Origin: Solicola gregarius
GTDB lineage: Bacteria > Actinomycetota > Actinomycetes > Propionibacteriales > Nocardioidaceae
Assembly: GCF_025790165.1 (NCBI RefSeq)
Contig: NZ_CP094970.1
Coordinates: 4,402,001-4,466,000, forward strand
Direction: 5' to 3'
DNA length: 64,000 nucleotides
Under the pieces are notes generated by a model. It made no database searches and was not told the DNA's origin. It saw nothing but the letters and a program-made list of their open reading frames with translations. Shown piece after piece: positions 25,956 through 33,022 of this stretch. Positions within the stretch are counted from its first letter, which is position 1. Each line of letters opens with the position of its first letter. The translations under genes were made by a program, and so were the position numbers.

Positions 25956-26891
25956 GCGGTAGTGGGCGAGGGCGTCGAGGATGCGCTGTTCGGCTCCGCC
26001 GAGTCCCCAGCGAACCGCGAACTCGCGGAACCGCTCCGCCTCGCTGTCGGCGATCGGCCCCAGGGACAGCTCGGGGTCGCCGATCGCTGCATCGCTGGCC
26101 ACCCGTACGACCTTCGGCGCCACATCGAGGTAGTCGGCTCCCTCGACGATGTTGCGCCGGGCGCGCGGCTTGATGTCAGACCAGCGATCGCCCGCCGCCT
26201 CGCGGATCGCATCGAGCGTGCCGTACTCCCGCACCAGCGCGGCGGCCGTCTTGTCGCCGATGCCCGCGATGCCCGGCAGCCCGTCGGACGGATCTCCGCG
26301 CAGCACCGCGAAGTCGACGTACTGATGCGGGCGTACGCCGTACTTGCCGACGATCACCTCGTCGGTCACCTGCTCGAGGTTCCCGACGCCTCGCGCGGTG
26401 TAGAGCACCCGATGCTTCAGCGCGTCGTCGACCAGCTGGAACAGGTCGCGGTCGCCGGTGACGATGTCGACCGGCCCGTCCCAGCGATGGGTGAGGGTCC
26501 CGATCACGTCGTCGGCCTCGTTATCCGCCGCTCCGACGACGGCGATACCCAGCAACCCGAGCGCCTCCGCGATCAGCGGTACCTGCGGCGAGAGCAGGTC
26601 GGGTGTCTCCTCGACATCGGGGTCGTCCTCGACGACCTCCTCGACTCGGTGGGCCTTGTACGTCGGCAACAGCTCGACCCGCCAGGCCGGGCGCCAGTCG
26701 TCGTCCCAGCACGCGGCGATGGCGTCCGGACGGTAGTCGGAGACGAGTCGCGCGACGAAGTCCAACAGCCCGCGTAGCGCATTCACCGGCGTACCGTCGG
26801 GAGCGCGGATCGTGTCGGGTATGCCGAAGAACGCGCGAAAGTACAACGACGCGGTGTCGAGCAGCAGCAGACGCTTCGCGGAATCGGCCAT
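25953..26891 (-). CDS. 5'-3' exonuclease (FEN-like, Pol I N-domain type)
   Basis: This is a 312-residue stand-alone homologue of the 5' nuclease domain of DNA polymerase I. The acidic metal sites are present: LLLLDTASLYFRAF, AACWDDDWRP, EADDVIGTL and VTGDRDLFQLV. The helix-hairpin-helix GLPGIAGIGDKTAAALVREYG binds DNA. Such proteins remove RNA primers and flaps in replication and repair. The ATG at 26891 starts the conserved domain. The stop codon is embedded in the last inverted copy of the 22-bp repeat, so the repeat insertion may have trimmed or replaced its original 3' end. Confidence 0.92.
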   Translation of the reverse strand: MADSAKRLLLLDTASLYFRAFFGIPDTIRAPDGTPVNALRGLLDFVARLVSDYRPDAIAACWDDDWRPAWRVELLPTYKAHRVEEVVEDDPDVEETPDLLSPQVPLIAEALGLLGIAVVGAADNEADDVIGTLTHRWDGPVDIVTGDRDLFQLVDDALKHRVLYTARGVGNLEQVTDEVIVGKYGVRPHQYVDFAVLRGDPSDGLPGIAGIGDKTAAALVREYGTLDAIREAAGDRWSDIKPRARRNIVEGADYLDVAPKVVRVASDAAIGDPELSLGPIADSEAERFREFAVRWGLGGAEQRILDALAHYR

Positions 26892-26932
26892 GGCCCGATC
26901 CTGCCACCGTGGAGCCCTCCGGGCCACGGCGG

Positions 26933-26938
26933 TAGGGT
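26933..26938 (+). promoter_or_regulatory. -10 box of leaderless M24 peptidase gene
   Basis: TAGGGT, six bases, then GTG 26945. The arrangement is identical to pafA. Confidence 0.55.
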
Positions 26939-26944
26939 GCGCGT

Positions 26945-28054
26945 GTGACATCAGATCTGCGCGGACGACTGCTGCGAGCGGGCGAGGTCGCGGCCGAACG
27001 GGGCATCGACACGCTGCTCGTCTCACCGGGTTCCGACCTGCGATACCTCACCGGGTACGACGCCAAGCCGCTCGAGCGGCTCACCTGTCTGGTGCTCCCG
27101 ACGGACCGACCACCCGCGCTCGTCGTACCCCTGCTCGAGCGTCACGTTGCGGAAGCTTCCGGCGTCGCCGACCTCGGCATCGAGATCGTCACCTGGGAAG
27201 AGACCGACGATCCGTACGCACTCGTCGCCGCCCACATCGGCTCCCACGCGCCCACCATCGCGTACGACAACCAGATGTGGGCAGAGAAGGTACTGGCGTT
27301 CGCCGACGCGATCCCCGGCGCGAAGCAGACGCTCGCGGGCGAGGTGATCGGTGCGCTGCGGATGCGTAAGAGCGACGCCGAGATCGACCTGCTCCGCGAA
27401 GCCGGCGCCGCGATCGACCGCGTGCACGCGCGGATCGGCGAGTGGCTGCGGCCCGGACGCACCGAGCGCGAGGTCGGCGCCGACATCGCAGCGGCGATCA
27501 TCGACGAGGGACACGCGACCGTCGACTTCGTCATCGTCGGGTCGGGCCCCAACGGCGCGTCGCCGCATCACGAGGTCTCCGATCGGGTCATCGAGGCGAA
27601 CGAGCCGGTCGTCATCGACATCGGGGGCACCACGGCGGCCGGATACTGCTCCGACTCCACGCGTACGTACGTCACGGGTGCGCAGGCACCGCCGGACTTC
27701 CGCGACTACTACGCGGTACTCCTCGAGGCGCAGCGCGCACAGTGCGAGTACGTCCGTCCCGGAGTCACGGCCGCATCGGTCGACAAGGTGGGTCGCGACA
27801 TCATCGCGGCGGCCGGGTACGGCGACGCGTTCATCCACCGCACGGGTCATGGCATCGGCATGGAGACCCACGAAGACCCGTACATCGTCGACGGCAACGG
27901 CCTCGTGCTCGAGGCCGGCATGGCGTTCTCCATCGAACCCGGCATCTACCTCGCCGGCACCCACGGCGCGCGCATCGAAGACATCGTCATCTGTACCCCC
28001 GATGGCTCCGAGCGGCTCAACCGACGGCCGCGCGACGTCGGCTACCTGAGCTGA
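26945..28054 (+). CDS. M24-family Xaa-Pro aminopeptidase-like protein
   Basis: This is a 369-residue metallopeptidase of the pita-bread fold. The creatinase-like N-domain (DTLLVSPGSDLRYLTGYDA) is followed by the catalytic domain. All five metal ligands appear: Asp in VIDIGGTTAAGYCSDSTR (two), His in HRTGHGIGMETHEDP, Glu in FSIEPGIYL and Glu in RIEDIVI. It should cleave Xaa-Pro dipeptides or N-terminal residues in the cytosol. The GTG is leaderless by spacing. The Lrp-type regulator starts 7 bases after its stop, so they form an operon. Confidence 0.92.
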   Translation: MTSDLRGRLLRAGEVAAERGIDTLLVSPGSDLRYLTGYDAKPLERLTCLVLPTDRPPALVVPLLERHVAEASGVADLGIEIVTWEETDDPYALVAAHIGSHAPTIAYDNQMWAEKVLAFADAIPGAKQTLAGEVIGALRMRKSDAEIDLLREAGAAIDRVHARIGEWLRPGRTEREVGADIAAAIIDEGHATVDFVIVGSGPNGASPHHEVSDRVIEANEPVVIDIGGTTAAGYCSDSTRTYVTGAQAPPDFRDYYAVLLEAQRAQCEYVRPGVTAASVDKVGRDIIAAAGYGDAFIHRTGHGIGMETHEDPYIVDGNGLVLEAGMAFSIEPGIYLAGTHGARIEDIVICTPDGSERLNRRPRDVGYLS

Positions 28055-28061
28055 CCCGACC

Positions 28062-28502
28062 GTGGAAGACATCGACCGGCAGATCGTCGAGGCGTTGGCC
28101 ACCGACGGCCGCGCGTCGTTCACCGATCTCGGCAAGCTCACCGGGCTCTCCACGTCGGCCGTACACCAGCGCGTCAAGCGGCTCGAGCAGCGCGGCGTCA
28201 TCACCGGCTACCGCGCGATCGTCGACCTTGCGCAGGTCGGACTCCCGCTGTCGGCGTTCATCTCGATCCGCCCGATCGACCCGAGCCAGCCCGACGACTC
28301 TCCCGAGCGCCTGCGTGACATCAGGGAGATCGAGTCGTGCTACTCGGTCGCGGGCGAGGAGAGCTACATCCTCAAGGTCCGGGTGAACGCACCGAACGAC
28401 CTCGAGGAGCTGCTGGCCCGTATTCGTACGGCCGCGAACGTTTCCACCCGGACCACGATCGTCCTCTCCACGCCGTACGAGAATCGCCCCGTCGACCTCT
28501 GA
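28062..28502 (+). CDS. Lrp/AsnC-family transcriptional regulator
   Basis: This is a 146-residue regulator. The N-terminal helix-turn-helix (IDRQIVEALATDGRASFTDL, STSAVHQRVKRLEQRGVI) is typical, and the C-terminal RAM domain (SYILKVRVNAPNDLEELLARI) forms the octamer and would bind an amino acid. It is co-transcribed with the Xaa-Pro peptidase, so a response to amino acids released from peptides is plausible. The GTG start has no clear ribosome site. The ligand is unknown. Confidence 0.93.
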   Translation: MEDIDRQIVEALATDGRASFTDLGKLTGLSTSAVHQRVKRLEQRGVITGYRAIVDLAQVGLPLSAFISIRPIDPSQPDDSPERLRDIREIESCYSVAGEESYILKVRVNAPNDLEELLARIRTAANVSTRTTIVLSTPYENRPVDL

Positions 28503-28586
28503 CATTCTGCCGATCCGATGCCTGTCCGAGTGGTGGACACCCGCCTCCGGTAGAGTCGTGGGGATCGTCTTGAGGAGAAACGACTA

Positions 28587-29207
28587 GTGACCAGCACCCC
28601 GAAGTACGATGTGTACCGGCTGACTGATCCAACTGACACTCAATTCCTGCAGCTACACGACCTCGTCACCACGATGGTCGAGCAGGGCGCTGCACTCGGG
28701 TGGGTCGAGCCTCCCAGCGAACGTGAGCTGCGCGAGCTGGTGGCAGATCTGATCCAGGCGGGCGAGATGGACAACGCCTGCCTTGTCGTCGCCGAGACCC
28801 TCACGACCGCCGGCGAGCAGCCCCAGGTCGTCGGGTTCGCGTACTGGAACCGGCGCGAGGGCGAGACCGAGGAGCCGCATGCCGACATCGCGAAGGTGGC
28901 GGTGTCCGCCGATGCGCGCGGCGGTGGGCTCGGTCGCCGGATGGTCGAGGAGCTGATCTCGTACGGCCGCAAGGTCGGCGTCGAGATCCTGACGCTCGAC
29001 GTACGCGGCAACAACCACGCCGCGATGCAGCTGTACGAGAGACTCGGCTTCCGCGAGTACGGCCGGATCGAGGATTTCGTCGCGGTCGACAACGAGCGGT
29101 GGGACAACGTCTACTTCTCGCTCGACCTGCGCGAGGCCGACGAGGACGACCTCGTACGCCACGGCGACGCACCCCGCGGTCCGGGTGCCTCCCGCCGCCG
29201 CGGCTGA
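28587..29207 (+). CDS. GNAT-family N-acetyltransferase
   Basis: This is a 206-residue acetyltransferase. The acetyl-CoA site lies in IAKVAVSADARGGGLGRRMVEEL, with the family R/Q-x-x-G-x-G/A-like loop. LTLDVRGNNHAAMQLYERLGF is the usual C-terminal half. The last 25 residues are Asp/Arg-rich and not conserved. The GTG start follows TTGAGGAGAAACGA, with a TAGAGT box about 30 bases upstream. The acceptor is unknown. Confidence 0.9.
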   Translation: MTSTPKYDVYRLTDPTDTQFLQLHDLVTTMVEQGAALGWVEPPSERELRELVADLIQAGEMDNACLVVAETLTTAGEQPQVVGFAYWNRREGETEEPHADIAKVAVSADARGGGLGRRMVEELISYGRKVGVEILTLDVRGNNHAAMQLYERLGFREYGRIEDFVAVDNERWDNVYFSLDLREADEDDLVRHGDAPRGPGASRRRG

Positions 29208-29282
29208 ACGTCGCCCGTTTGCCTCCGCCCGCATCGGGGTAGAAGTCGAAGACACTTCGACCTTCGCTGCAAGGAGGCTCCC

Positions 29283-29693
29283 ATGGCGGGAATCTATGGC
29301 GAGGTCTCGTGGTTCTGCTGTGGAAGCGCGTGGGGCCCTTGTGCCTCTGCCGGCCACGGTGCCTGCGGGACCTGCAACTCAGGCAACTACCAACACGCGT
29401 GGCCGAACACCTCCGACGCGTGTTTCGACATCACTCGGCCGGACAGCTGCGGCGCGAGTCTGTCGCGACGTACGTGCGGCTTCGCACACGCGACGACGAA
29501 CGTCTGCAACGGCTCTCGGGTCGTGACCACGATCGCCGACTGCGGTCCGCAGACCGATCTGTTCTGTGGCGAGCAGGCGTGCTGCGGGGGCGAGTGCGCG
29601 AGCAACCGCCTCCTCGACCTCACGCCGGCCGCGTACAGCGCGATCGGCAGCCTCTCGTCCGGGCTCATCCCCGGTCATATCGACGTCGGGTGA
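29283..29693 (+). CDS. Cysteine-rich double-psi beta-barrel (RlpA/expansin-like) protein
   Basis: This is a 136-residue protein with 14 cysteines, an even number suited to seven disulfides. The C-terminal half (VVTTIADCGP, then NRLLDLTPAAYSAIG and HIDVG) fits the double-psi beta-barrel of RlpA and expansins, including the Asp before the CGP turn that corresponds to the catalytic Asp of that fold. There is no signal peptide, although such cysteines need an oxidising compartment. The ATG follows AAGGAGG. The next gene has a Tat signal and the third a MauE-like membrane protein, suggesting joint export and oxidation. The function is unknown. Confidence 0.72.
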   Translation: MAGIYGEVSWFCCGSAWGPCASAGHGACGTCNSGNYQHAWPNTSDACFDITRPDSCGASLSRRTCGFAHATTNVCNGSRVVTTIADCGPQTDLFCGEQACCGGECASNRLLDLTPAAYSAIGSLSSGLIPGHIDVG

Positions 29694-29702
29694 GGGGTCG
29701 TC

Positions 29703-30305
29703 ATGGCACGCAGGATGGATCGGCGTCGGCTCCTGTCCGGCGCGGTACTCGGCGGGGCCGGCCTGGTCGGCGCGACCGCACTCGGCTCCCTCGCTCCTGA
29801 GGCGGCCGGCGCCGGCCGCTCGCAGAAGGTGGACCCCGGCGCACCCGACCCCAACTTCGTCGACGGCCGCATCACCGGTCGCGACGAGCACGTTCTGCGG
29901 GTGACGAGCGCCGACGGCACCTTGCACCGGATCCGGCTGACCGGTGGTACGAGCGTATGGAAGCTCCGGCCGACGACGCTCGACCGGATCGACGTCGGCG
30001 ACGGCCTCTACGCGCGTGGCGTGCGCATGCCCGCCGGCGAGCTGGCGGCCGACTCGATCTGGGTCAACATCGTCAATCTGACGGTGCACGTCACGGCCAT
30101 CGGAAAACACCAGCTGCGGCTCGACCATCGCGGTAGCAAGGTCGTTGGACATGTCGTCGCGGGCACGAGCGCAGCGGTGTACAACGGCACGCCGGCCGTC
30201 TCCGACCTCTCGATGCTTCGCGTCGGCGGACACGCCCGGGTGATCGGCGCGTGGCGCCCGGACACGAACGAGGTCGACATCGCCACGATCTACGCCGCGG
30301 CCTAG
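29703..30305 (+). CDS. Tat-exported protein with beta-barrel domain, unknown function
   Basis: This is a 200-residue protein. Residues 1-35 are a twin-arginine signal (MDRRRLLSGAVLGGAGLVGA), ending near AAGAG. The mature part is beta-rich with two similar halves (GRITGRDEHVLRVTS..., VTAIGKHQLRLDH...), as in OB-fold or DUF5666-like domains. Tat export implies folding in the cytosol before transport. Being 9 bases from the Cys-rich protein gene and 12 from the MauE-like gene, it may carry the signal-less Cys-rich protein across as a partner. That is inference. Confidence 0.72.
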   Translation: MARRMDRRRLLSGAVLGGAGLVGATALGSLAPEAAGAGRSQKVDPGAPDPNFVDGRITGRDEHVLRVTSADGTLHRIRLTGGTSVWKLRPTTLDRIDVGDGLYARGVRMPAGELAADSIWVNIVNLTVHVTAIGKHQLRLDHRGSKVVGHVVAGTSAAVYNGTPAVSDLSMLRVGGHARVIGAWRPDTNEVDIATIYAAA

Positions 30306-30317
30306 GGGAGCGGCGCA

Positions 30318-31157
30318 ATGGACCTGCTCTCGACGACGGAGCTCGTCGTCGGCCTCGTGCTCGTGTGGGCGGGTGTCGGCAAAATGGCAGACCCCCACAT
30401 GGCAGGCCGGGCCCGACGCTCGGCATTGCCCCGGCTGGTCGGTGAGAGCCGAGCCCCGGCCGCGTACCGAGCAACGGGACTGATCGAGCTGGTCGTCGGC
30501 GCGGCGCTGCTCCTGCCGCCCTTCTGGTGGCTCGAGGGGGTCGCGTCGACCGTGCTCACGATGGCCTTCCTCGGCTATCTGACGTACGCGCGCCGCTCGG
30601 ATCCCGAGTCGTCCTGCGGCTGCCTCGGGTCGGCCGAGGCACCGGTCTCGGCACGATCGATCGCGCGCGGCGTCCTCCTCGTCGCGGCGAGCGTCGCGAC
30701 GGCGCTCGCCGGCGACGGCTGGACGACTCCGATGCGCGAGCGGCCGTGGTCCACCGTCGGACTCGTACTCCTCGGGCTGGCTGTGATCGTGGCGCTCTCG
30801 CCCGAGCTCGACCGGCGGTGGCTGCTGCCACTGCGCCGGATGCGCGTACGCCTGACCCATCCGCTCGCGACCGCGCCGAAGCACGTACCGATCGACTCGA
30901 CCGTGCACCGGGTCATGCGCAGCAGCGCGTACCGCGCCGTCGGGGCGTCCATCCGCTCCGACGTCCTCGAACAGTGGGACGCCGACGGATGGCGGTTCGT
31001 CACGTACGCCGCGGTCCGAGACGACACTTCGGTGACCGCGGTGTTCGCCGTGCCGCTGACGAGTGGGCCCGCGGACTCGGTCCGAGTGGCCCTCGTCGAC
31101 GAGGCGACCGGCGAGACGATCTATCGCGGCGGCGGCGCCGCGCTCGCCGCAACGTGA
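30318..31157 (+). CDS. MauE/DoxX-like redox-associated membrane protein
   Basis: This is a 279-residue membrane protein. The first 165 residues hold about four to five hydrophobic helices (ELVVGLVLVWAGVGKM, GLIELVVGAALLL, TVLTMAFLGYLTYA), as in the MauE/DoxX superfamily. They include the CGCLG motif, a thiol pair facing the outside. MauE is needed for disulfide formation in methylamine dehydrogenase. The C-terminal 110 residues are soluble with no recognised domain. Context suggests it helps oxidise the 14-Cys protein encoded upstream. The GTG/ATG choice is clear at ATG 30318. Confidence 0.8.
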   Translation: MDLLSTTELVVGLVLVWAGVGKMADPHMAGRARRSALPRLVGESRAPAAYRATGLIELVVGAALLLPPFWWLEGVASTVLTMAFLGYLTYARRSDPESSCGCLGSAEAPVSARSIARGVLLVAASVATALAGDGWTTPMRERPWSTVGLVLLGLAVIVALSPELDRRWLLPLRRMRVRLTHPLATAPKHVPIDSTVHRVMRSSAYRAVGASIRSDVLEQWDADGWRFVTYAAVRDDTSVTAVFAVPLTSGPADSVRVALVDEATGETIYRGGGAALAAT

Positions 31158-31159
31158 CG

Positions 31160-31196
31160 TGCGCGGCCCGTACGTCCCCGCTGTACGGACCGCGCA
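31160..31196. terminator. Hairpin between convergent genes
   Basis: TGCGCGGCCCGTAC (31160-31173) pairs with GTACGGACCGCGCA (31183-31196), 14 bp with one G-U pair and a 9-base loop. It lies just after the MauE-like stop and before the stop of the convergent secreted protein gene. Confidence 0.6.
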
Positions 31197-31211
31197 GTCG
31201 CTGGCGGCGTC

Positions 31212-31793
31212 TCAGTTGTTGAGCTCGGCGTGCGCGGTTGCCGAGTACAGACCCCAACTGCTCGCACCGCTCGTGTTCGTGAACTTCACCCGCACGGTGT
31301 GCCTGCCCTTGCCGACCTTGCCGCAGAACTGTGCTGCGCCGGACGTATAGCCGCTCGAGTCCCCCGAGCCCATCCAGTACGCGGGAGTTGCAAGCGTGCC
31401 GGGCTTGAGCGGGTTGCCGTCCACGGTGACGGTGACGGCCCCGAGCTGGTAGGCGCCGTACAGGTAACCGAACCCGGTAACGGCGACCGAAACGGTGTCC
31501 TTGCCCTTCTTCGGGCCTTTGAACGTCATCTTGCCCGGTAGCGACTTGGTTGTACCCGCCGGAATGTCGAAGAAGCCGTCGTAGATGCCGAGGTTGCGGG
31601 ACGCCTTCGTCGATCCGCCGCTGCAGCTGAACCCGGTCAAGGCCTTCTGAGCGCTCGCCGTTCGTTCGAGGCCCGGTGGTGGTGCGCCGTCGCCGTCGGC
31701 GCTGGCGCTGAGGGTGGGTGTGACGAGCGCGGCGGCCATCAGGCCGCCGGCCGCGATCGCGACGCCCGTCGCGAGGGTAGGTGTCTTTCGCAT
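31212..31793 (-). CDS. Secreted protein of unknown function
   Basis: This is a 193-residue exported protein. The signal peptide (MRKTPTLATGVAIAAGGLMAAALV) ends near LSASADG. The mature part is predicted beta-rich (TVSVAVTGFGYLYGAYQLGA, VTVTVDGNPL, HTVRVKFTNTSGASSWGLYS) with two cysteines (FSCSGG and QFCGKV) likely to pair. This suggests an extracellular beta-sandwich, perhaps carbohydrate or surface binding. The ATG has GGGAGC upstream. It is divergent from the sigma-factor gene across a 174-base region rich in dyads, so it might be a target of that sigma factor. That is only positional. Confidence 0.65.
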   Translation of the reverse strand: MRKTPTLATGVAIAAGGLMAAALVTPTLSASADGDGAPPPGLERTASAQKALTGFSCSGGSTKASRNLGIYDGFFDIPAGTTKSLPGKMTFKGPKKGKDTVSVAVTGFGYLYGAYQLGAVTVTVDGNPLKPGTLATPAYWMGSGDSSGYTSGAAQFCGKVGKGRHTVRVKFTNTSGASSWGLYSATAHAELNN

Positions 31794-31865
31794 CTTCTTG
31801 CTCCCTGTGTGTAGCCACCCGAGTTGGTTGGATTCGTCTACGGGCAGGAGCGATCTCTGCCATTC

Positions 31866-31904
31866 TTGATACATCGCGATGTCCGGCGAATCCGGACGTA
31901 TCAA
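31866..31904. promoter_or_regulatory. Compound inverted repeat upstream of the sigma-protease operon
   Basis: TTGATAC (31866-31872) pairs with GTATCAA (31898-31904), and inside it GTCCGG (31881-31886) pairs with CCGGAC (31892-31897). The left arm carries an extra palindrome ATCGCGAT. It is a candidate operator or RNA structure for the divergent promoters. Confidence 0.55.
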
Positions 31905-31913
31905 ACGAGGCTG

Positions 31914-31934
31914 CACGCCCTCCTACGGGGCGTG
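31914..31934. promoter_or_regulatory. Second hairpin in the sigma-gene leader
   Basis: CACGCCC (31914-31920) and GGGCGTG (31928-31934) flank a 7-base loop, 33 bases before the sigma-factor ATG. Confidence 0.4.
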
Positions 31935-31967
31935 GAAGCAATGGTGTGCAGTCGCCTGGGAGAGCCC

Positions 31968-32552
31968 ATGGCCGCGCCGTCGTCACAGACCTCGGAGGCA
32001 CGCTGGCAGATCGTTGCCGGCCTGTTCACCCGCTGGTGCGATGGCGACCGTGCGGCCCTCGATGAGCTGGTGCGGACGAGTACGCCCGCGTTGTGGCATC
32101 TGGTGCGCGCGTACGGACTCGACAGGCACTCGGCCGAGGACGTCGTGCAGACGACGTGGATGGCGCTCGTACGCAACCGCGACCGGATCGAGGACGCGCA
32201 GGCGGTCACGGCGTGGCTCGCGACGACCGCGCGGCGCGAGGCGTGGCGGGTCGCGAAGGATGCGTCGCGCCAGACCGTCACCGATGAGGAGACGGTCGCC
32301 GATGCCCTGCCCGCAGGTGTCCCGGTGGACGAACAGGTCCAGGTCGCCGACGAGTCCCGGCGGCTCTGGAACACCGTGCGGCGTCTCTCGCACCGTTGCC
32401 AGCGGCTGCTGCGGGTGATCGCGTTCGAGGACCGACCCGACTACCGACGGCTCGCCTCCGAGCTGGAGATGCCGGTCGGCAGTATCGGCCCGACCCGAGG
32501 GCGATGCCTCGACAAGCTGCGTGTCCTGCTCGACGAGGAGGCCGGCGTATGA
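31968..32552 (+). CDS. ECF-type RNA polymerase sigma factor
   Basis: This is a 194-residue extracytoplasmic-function sigma factor. Region 2 (LWHLVRAYGLDRHSAEDVVQTTWMALVRN) and region 4 (LSHRCQRLLRVIAFEDRPDYRRLASEL...IGPTRGRCLDKLRVLL) are clear. ATG 31968 is preferred with GGGAGAG upstream. ATG 31941 in frame would add nine residues. The stop overlaps the next ATG by four bases. No membrane-bound zinc anti-sigma factor follows; instead there is a soluble protein and two proteases, so activity may be set by proteolysis. Its regulon is unknown. Confidence 0.92.
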   Translation: MAAPSSQTSEARWQIVAGLFTRWCDGDRAALDELVRTSTPALWHLVRAYGLDRHSAEDVVQTTWMALVRNRDRIEDAQAVTAWLATTARREAWRVAKDASRQTVTDEETVADALPAGVPVDEQVQVADESRRLWNTVRRLSHRCQRLLRVIAFEDRPDYRRLASELEMPVGSIGPTRGRCLDKLRVLLDEEAGV

Positions 32553-33020
32553 ACACCGACGACACGGACCTCTGGGCACGCCTGCGCTTGATGTGGGAGA
32601 CCGCAGACCCGCTCCCTCCAGGCTTGTCCGATCGGGTGATCGCGGGTATCGCGACGGCCGACCTCGACGCCGAGTACGAGCTGCTACGGCTCGTCGAGCG
32701 CTCACGTGGACTCGTCGGTGCGCGCGACGAGTCCACGGCCGACGTGATCAGCCTCCGATCGGGACGGCTCAGTGTCGTCTTGCACGTGAGCCCGGTCGGG
32801 AGCACCCACTGCAACCTCGTCGGCTGGGTCGACCCCCCCTCAGCCCGTATCCGTCCAGGTGCTCCAGCGCGACCTGCAGGAGACGGTCGACTCCGACCCG
32901 GCCGGCCGGTTCGAGCTGCGCACGCTCGAGGCCGGGCCGACCCGTCTGGTCGTCGTCATCGAGAGCTCCGACGCCGACGGAAGACCACCGTGGTTCGCCA
33001 CCAACACCTTGGAGCTGTGA
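32549..33020 (+). pseudogene. Small soluble protein after the sigma gene, frameshifted (possible anti-sigma-like)
   Basis: The gene starts at ATG 32549 (MNTDDTDLWARLRLMWETAD), overlapping the sigma stop. It stays open for about 97 codons until a run of seven C (32833-32839), where the reading frame breaks. Removing one C gives VDPPQPVSVQVLQRDLQ, then FELRTLEAGPTRLVVVIESS and a stop at 33018-33020, five bases ahead of the protease ATG. The C-terminal part is beta-rich and soluble. With no membrane helix or zinc motif it is not a standard anti-sigma factor, but gene order suggests a control role. The break may be a homopolymer read error. Confidence 0.7.
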
Positions 33021-33022
33021 GC

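Noticed and set aside
29283-29693. Methylamine dehydrogenase small subunit, suggested by the Cys content and MauE-like neighbour
   Set aside because: No similarity to that subunit's Trp-Trp cofactor region, and no large subunit is present; the C-terminal half fits a double-psi beta-barrel.
29379-30908. 509-codon antisense frame opposite the Cys-rich, Tat and MauE-like genes
   Set aside because: It spans three plus-strand genes with good ribosome sites and signal or membrane features; the antisense product is low-complexity Arg/Asp/Gly.
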